Shown: piece by piece, positions 5,517 to 8,265 of the stretch
Layout: each line of letters opens with the position of its first letter
Numbering within the stretch: the first letter of the stretch is position 1
NCBI GenBank assembly: GCA_964548045.1
Contig: CAZJQZ010000106.1
Coordinates: 1 to 8,265, forward strand
Direction: 5' to 3'
Source of the DNA: JBGLNL01 sp964548045
Lineage (GTDB): Bacteria > Chloroflexota > Dehalococcoidia > SZUA-161 > SpSt-899
DNA: 8,265 nt
Notes under the pieces: generated by a model
What the model was told of the DNA's origin: nothing
Seen by the model: the letters and a program-made list of their open reading frames with translations, nothing else
The model's database searches: none
Translations under genes and position numbers: made by a program

Positions 5517-5627
5517 TTAAGGAATCTCTGATCAACCCCCTGTATCCCCCAATCTTGGGGGATTTTTATAGCTGGGGGGGGGCACCCCCAGACCCCCGAA
5601 GCCCCCTCTTGTTCAGAGGTTCCTTAA
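5517..5627. mobile_element. 111-bp MITE-like element with terminal inverted repeats
   Basis: AAGGAATCTCTGATCAA (5519-5535) and the inverse complement of 5609-5625 (AAGGAACCTCTGAACAA) agree at 15 of 17 positions. The termini are flanked by TTAA at 5517-5520 and 5624-5627, which may be a target duplication or part of the repeats. The interior is non-coding and full of C and G runs: a stem ATCCCCCA/TGGGGGAT (5544-5563) followed by T5, and a G9 run (5574-5582) facing a C5 run. It looks like a non-autonomous derivative of an insertion sequence; the parent family is not identified. Confidence 0.6.
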
Positions 5628-5634
5628 ATATGCT

Positions 5635-5707
5635 ATGTCATTCCGGCCTCCGAGCCGGAATCCACTCCCCTCACCACTCTGGATTCCCGCCTTCGTGGGA
5701 ATGACAT
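5635..5707. repeat. 73-bp palindromic repeat of dRS3/REP type
   Basis: The ends ATGTCATTCC (5635-5644) and GGAATGACAT (5698-5707) are perfect 10-bp inverted repeats. Inside are two hairpins, ATTCCGGC/GCCGGAAT (5640-5661) and ATTCCC-N8-GGGAAT (5683-5702); the latter fits the dRS3 pattern known from Neisseria. GGAATCCA/TGGATTCC form a further inner pair. It starts about 54 nt past the rho stop codon, so it would be transcribed in the rho 3' UTR, as REP elements often are. Confidence 0.7.
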
Positions 5708-5760
5708 TGTTGGGTAAAAAATATGTCTTCTATTTAATTGCCGTGTTAATAAAACGGGAT

Positions 5761-7023
5761 TTACATTTCTCTGGAAAGCTGGTTCAGGAATTCGGCATTG
5801 GACCCGGCTTTGCGCATTCTATCGAGGACCCGTTCAGCGGCTTCAGCAGGCTCGGAACCGCTTGAGGAAACCAGGGCCATCATGCGGCGCAGCAGCCATA
5901 CCTGTTTCAGGGTTTCGGCATCGAGCAGGAGTTCCTCATGCCGGGTGCTGCTGCGCTGGATATCAATGGTCGGGAATATGCGGCGGTCAGCAAGCTTGCG
6001 GTCCAGATGGATTTCCATGTTGCCTGTGCCCTTGAACTCCTCGTAGATCACATCATCCATGCGGCTGCCGGTATCGATTAGGCAGGTGGCAATAATCGTA
6101 AGGCTTCCCTCTTCCTCGGCATTGCGGGCTGCGCCGAAGAACCTCTTGGGAGGATAGAGCGCCCCGGTATCAACGCCCCCTGTGAGAGTGCGCCCGCTGG
6201 AAGGCATGGACAGATTATAAGCACGGGTGAGTCTGGTAAGGGAATCGAGGAGAACCACCACATCCGCCCCCAGTTCCACCAGCCGCTTGGCCCTCTCCAG
6301 CGCTACCTCCGCTACCCGGATATGCTCTTCCACGGGCTCATCGAAGGTGGAACTGGCCACTTCGGCATCAACCGATTTCTTCCAGTCAGTGACCTCCTCG
6401 GGCCGCTCCCCGATAAGACACACGATGAGATGGAGATCATTATAGTTGGCCAGAGCTCCATTGGCGATATGCTTGAGCAGGAAAGTCTTCCCTGCTTTTG
6501 GAGGTGAAACGATCAACCCTCTCTGCCCTCTTCCGATAGGGGCAACCATATTCACCAGCCTGGTATCAAGCTTGTTGGGCGCGGTTTCCAGATTAATAAG
6601 CTGGTTGGGATAAATCGGGGTCAGGCGCTCAAAATGGGGGCGCTCCTTGGCTGAATCCGGGTCAATCCCGTTCACCGCTTCCACGCGCAAAAGCCCCGAA
6701 TAACGCTCCCCGTTCTTGGGCGGTCTCACCTGCCCGGTAACGATATCACCATTGCGGAGGAGAAAGCGCCGAATCTGGGACTGGGATATGTAAATATCTT
6801 CCGCCCGCGACCGCAGGCTGTCCTGCCGCAGGAATCCATGACCCTCCGACATAATTTCCAGAGCCCCGCCCCGAAAGGCATGTCCCTGCTGTTCGGTATA
6901 GCCCTGAAGCAGACGAAGGACCAGGTCCTCTTTCTTCAAGGAAGAAAGTCCGCTAAGCCCCAGGTCTCTGGACAGATCCAACAGTTCGTCACGGGTTTTG
7001 CTGTGCAGTTCGGCGTAATTCAC
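5761..7023 (-). CDS. rho: Transcription termination factor Rho
   Basis: This 420-residue protein is the hexameric RNA-dependent ATPase/helicase that ends transcripts by binding nascent RNA and pulling RNA polymerase off. Residues 1-45 are the Rho N-terminal helical domain, about 49-120 the cold-shock-like primary RNA-binding domain, and about 150-420 the RecA-type motor. Walker A is SPPKAGKT (173-180), Walker B VVVLLDS (255-261), the Q-loop region is LTGGVDTGAL (280-289) and the R-loop is EEFKGTGN (328-335, K331). GERPEEVTDW (205-214) carries the conserved arginine. Length matches E. coli Rho (419), with none of the N-terminal insertions of actinobacteria. The start is GTG at 7023, supported by AAAGGGAGGTG (7028-7038). 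The transaldolase gene lies 188 bp upstream on the same strand, an adjacency also seen near rho in Firmicutes. No rpmE follows it here. Confidence 0.97.
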   Translation of the reverse strand: MNYAELHSKTRDELLDLSRDLGLSGLSSLKKEDLVLRLLQGYTEQQGHAFRGGALEIMSEGHGFLRQDSLRSRAEDIYISQSQIRRFLLRNGDIVTGQVRPPKNGERYSGLLRVEAVNGIDPDSAKERPHFERLTPIYPNQLINLETAPNKLDTRLVNMVAPIGRGQRGLIVSPPKAGKTFLLKHIANGALANYNDLHLIVCLIGERPEEVTDWKKSVDAEVASSTFDEPVEEHIRVAEVALERAKRLVELGADVVVLLDSLTRLTRAYNLSMPSSGRTLTGGVDTGALYPPKRFFGAARNAEEEGSLTIIATCLIDTGSRMDDVIYEEFKGTGNMEIHLDRKLADRRIFPTIDIQRSSTRHEELLLDAETLKQVWLLRRMMALVSSSGSEPAEAAERVLDRMRKAGSNAEFLNQLSREM

Positions 7024-7058
7024 AATGCACCTCCCTTTCTATTCATTAGTAAAAGAAA

Positions 7059-7073
7059 TGCAGCATATCTGCA
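7059..7073. repeat. Short dyad in the rho leader
   Basis: TGCAG-CATAT-CTGCA is a perfect 5-bp inverted repeat about 20 bp before the rho SD. A second small dyad, GATGT-AGCA-ACATC, lies at 7089-7102. Either could be an operator or small hairpin; the arms are short and may be chance. Confidence 0.25.
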
Positions 7074-7152
7074 CTTCTATTGTTATTGGATGTAGCAACA
7101 TCTAATTATGTAAAGGGGATAACAGGAATTCCGTCCCCGGGAGCAAACAAAC

Positions 7153-7172
7153 GCCGATCAAATGGGATCAGC
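7153..7172 (-). terminator. Weak hairpin between transaldolase and rho genes
   Basis: On the minus strand GCTGATC and GATCGGC form a 7-bp stem with one G-U pair and a 6-nt loop, followed by GTTTGTTTGC. The broken U run suggests at most partial termination, so some read-through from the transaldolase gene into rho is expected. No strong separate rho promoter is seen in the 188-bp gap. Confidence 0.35.
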
Positions 7173-7211
7173 ATTGCCGTTAGCTGTAACGAAAATGGGG
7201 CCGGTTATTCT

Positions 7212-7862
7212 TTAGCTCCGGGAAACCCTTTCCCAATCCGCAGCAAAGAGAGATATTCCCTTTTCAGTAAGGGGATGTTCTATCATTTGCATCAAAACTT
7301 TATAAGGAACCGTAGCGATATGAGCGCCCGCCTTTGCTGAAGCTACACAGTGCAGCGGATGCCGTATGCTGGCCGAAATCACCTGGGTAGGGAGATCGAA
7401 TTGTTTGAATGTGGCAACGATATCGGCGACAAGCTGTACGCCATCGTGCCCGACATCATCCAGCCGACCTACAAAGGGACTGACATATGTAGCCCCGGCC
7501 CGCGCAACCAGCAGGGCCTGATTTAAGGAAAAACATAAGGTCAAATTCGTCTTTACTCCCTTCAGGGAAAGGGCAGCAGTCGCCTCCACTCCCGCAGGGC
7601 AAATGGGCACTTTGACTACCACATTGGGAGACCAGGCAGATATCTCCTGCGCCTCCTCGATCATATCCTTCGCATCCGTACTGACCACTTCAGCCGAGAT
7701 GGGCCCATCCACGATTGATACGATCTCCTCAATCACCGATTTGAGATCACTCGAATTCTCCCTCGCCACCAGCGAAGGATTGGTGGTAACCCCGCTAATC
7801 ACGCCGAGCCTGGCTGCCTGCCGTATCTCTTCAATATTAGCTGTATCCAGGAATATACGCAT
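7212..7862 (-). CDS. tal: Transaldolase, short (TalC/MipB-like) family
   Basis: This 216-residue TIM-barrel class I aldolase transfers a dihydroxyacetone unit between sugar phosphates in the non-oxidative pentose phosphate pathway. D6 (FLDTANI), the GVTTNPS motif (24-30) and the Schiff-base lysine K84 (VVKVP) are all present. Two residues separate transaldolases from the related fructose-6-phosphate aldolase (FSA): the position held by Y131 in FSA is F130 here (SPFVGR, as in TalB F178), and FSA Q59 corresponds to E58 (as TalB E96). Both point to true transaldolase activity. ATG 7862 is preferred for fit to family length; GTG 7868 would add two residues. Neither has a good SD, which is unusual for this window. 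It has its own promoter at 7952-7981 and precedes rho. Confidence 0.93.
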   Translation of the reverse strand: MRIFLDTANIEEIRQAARLGVISGVTTNPSLVARENSSDLKSVIEEIVSIVDGPISAEVVSTDAKDMIEEAQEISAWSPNVVVKVPICPAGVEATAALSLKGVKTNLTLCFSLNQALLVARAGATYVSPFVGRLDDVGHDGVQLVADIVATFKQFDLPTQVISASIRHPLHCVASAKAGAHIATVPYKVLMQMIEHPLTEKGISLFAADWERVSRS

Positions 7863-7951
7863 GAGCACAACTGCAAAGTTAGATTGTTATAGGAACCACG
7901 TCTTACGGGAAATTAAGTTAAGAAAGGTGACCAGAAGCTATCTTTAGTCTG

Positions 7952-7981
7952 ACTATACCACAGACCAAAAGCCTTTGTCTA
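7952..7981 (-). promoter_or_regulatory. Promoter of the transaldolase-rho unit
   Basis: On the minus strand TAGACA (complement of 7976-7981), an 18-nt spacer and TATAGT (complement of 7952-7957) with an extended -10 TG. Transcription would start near 7945, giving a leader of about 80 nt. Confidence 0.55.
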
Positions 7982-8129
7982 CCACCATTCACATTGTCTG
8001 ATCTGTTCCGGGGAATTAACAAATCGCTGATGTGAATTCAGGCGAAGGATTCATCCGCACTGCTCGCAAGGAAAGGGATCTATTACTGATACCCCGCAGG
8101 ATCATTTCTGACTTGGCAAAGAATGTGAG

Positions 8130-8159
8130 TTGCCGACGGACACTTCCGAATGATAGAAT
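8130..8159 (+). promoter_or_regulatory. Promoter of argG
   Basis: TTGCCG (8130-8135), an 18-nt spacer and TAGAAT (8154-8159) with an extended -10 TG at 8151-8152. The predicted start near 8166 gives a short leader of about 23 nt that holds the SD AGGGGG (8177-8182). Confidence 0.55.
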
Positions 8160-8188
8160 TAATCGGTATAGTTCTCAGGGGGTTAACT

Positions 8189-8265
8189 ATGGCAGAAAAA
8201 GTAATACTGGCCTATAGCGGTGGACTGGATACATCGGTAGCCATCAAGTGGATAGCCGAAACATA
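8189..8265 (+). CDS. argG: Argininosuccinate synthase, N-terminal fragment
   Basis: Only the first 25 codons are in the window. They carry the start typical of the family: a beta strand KVILAY followed by the PP-loop SGGLDTS (residues 10-16), which binds the ATP pyrophosphate and is diagnostic for argininosuccinate synthase, then AIKWI. The enzyme joins citrulline and aspartate with ATP in arginine synthesis. AGGGGG (8177-8182) lies 6 nt before the ATG. The full protein is usually about 400 residues, so most of it lies to the right of the window. Confidence 0.93.
   Translation, partial: MAEKVILAYSGGLDTSVAIKWIAET

Larger units (their letters stand above)
5347..5760. other. Intergenic region without a convincing protein gene
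   Basis: These 414 bp between the surface-protein leader and rho hold, in order, the leftward promoter at 5351-5380, an inverted repeat ACCTTTTGAG/CTCAAAAGGT (5382-5391 with 5446-5455), the candidate small RNA with its terminator, the MITE-like element, the palindromic repeat and about 50 AT-rich bases. The short frames here have no ribosome binding site or family resemblance. Confidence 0.7.
7869..8188. other. Divergent control region between tal and argG
   Basis: These 320 bp hold the leftward promoter of tal (7952-7981), the rightward promoter of argG (8130-8159) and no convincing gene. A frame of about 60 codons starting at 8032 runs across the argG start in another frame and is taken as chance. 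I looked for an ArgR box or T-box leader for argG and saw neither. Confidence 0.7.

Noticed and set aside
5544..5590. CRISPR-like or G-quadruplex interpretation of the C/G runs
   Set aside because: There is no direct-repeat/spacer periodicity, and the runs pair as simple hairpins inside the terminal repeats of the MITE-like element.
5635..5865. Plus-strand frame of 76 codons starting in the palindromic repeat
   Set aside because: It runs through the repeat and into the antisense of the rho 3' end, a common false call over dRS3/REP elements.
8032..8120. Possible ArgR box or T-box upstream of argG
   Set aside because: TGAAT and ATTCA occur here but 11 bp apart rather than in an 18-bp ARG-box dyad, and no T-box sequence or antiterminator fold is visible; the predicted argG leader is only about 23 nt.

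Overview
The window looks like chromosomal DNA of an uncultured Chloroflexota bacterium, most likely class Dehalococcoidia. This assignment is inference. It rests on the combination of a large secreted IPT/TIG-repeat surface protein ending in a 'GYWVNV...GWNLIGW' module, a collagen-like secreted protein with a C-terminal membrane anchor, a one-component PAS-PAS-LuxR regulator, and a transaldolase-rho gene pair. Base composition is near 50% GC. Most genes have clear Shine-Dalgarno (SD) sites, and the best promoters are sigma70-like with extended -10 (TGn) elements.

Layout. Positions 1-249 are a divergent control region. A strong leftward promoter (57-85) drives a gene lying almost entirely outside the window. 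A rightward promoter (160-188) serves a PAS-PAS-LuxR regulator (250-1368). Two 14-bp dyads in this region closely resemble the actinobacterial DosR/DevR box (GGGACTWWAGTCCC). A bidirectional terminator (1436-1470) separates the regulator from a convergent, leftward surface-protein pair: the 858-residue TIG protein (2430-5006) and, downstream of it, the 280-residue collagen-like membrane-anchored protein (1495-2337). The TIG gene has a candidate promoter at 5351-5380 and a leader of about 340 nt. The leader holds a possible 67-residue Cys-rich ORF, an orphan strong SD, two minute ORFs and a stable hairpin.

Positions 5387-5707 hold no convincing protein gene. They contain a candidate small RNA ending in a perfect 15-bp bidirectional terminator, a 111-bp MITE-like element flanked by TTAA, and a 73-bp palindromic repeat of the dRS3/REP type. 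Two housekeeping genes follow on the minus strand: rho (5761-7023), preceded by a transaldolase gene (7212-7862) whose promoter is at 7952-7981. After another divergent control region, argG begins on the plus strand (8189) and runs off the window.

Function. The regulator and its boxes suggest an autoregulated switch that also controls the divergent left-hand gene. The TIG and collagen-like proteins are plausibly a cell-surface layer subunit and its membrane-anchored stalk. Transaldolase (pentose phosphate pathway), Rho (transcription termination) and argininosuccinate synthase (arginine synthesis) are ordinary core genes.
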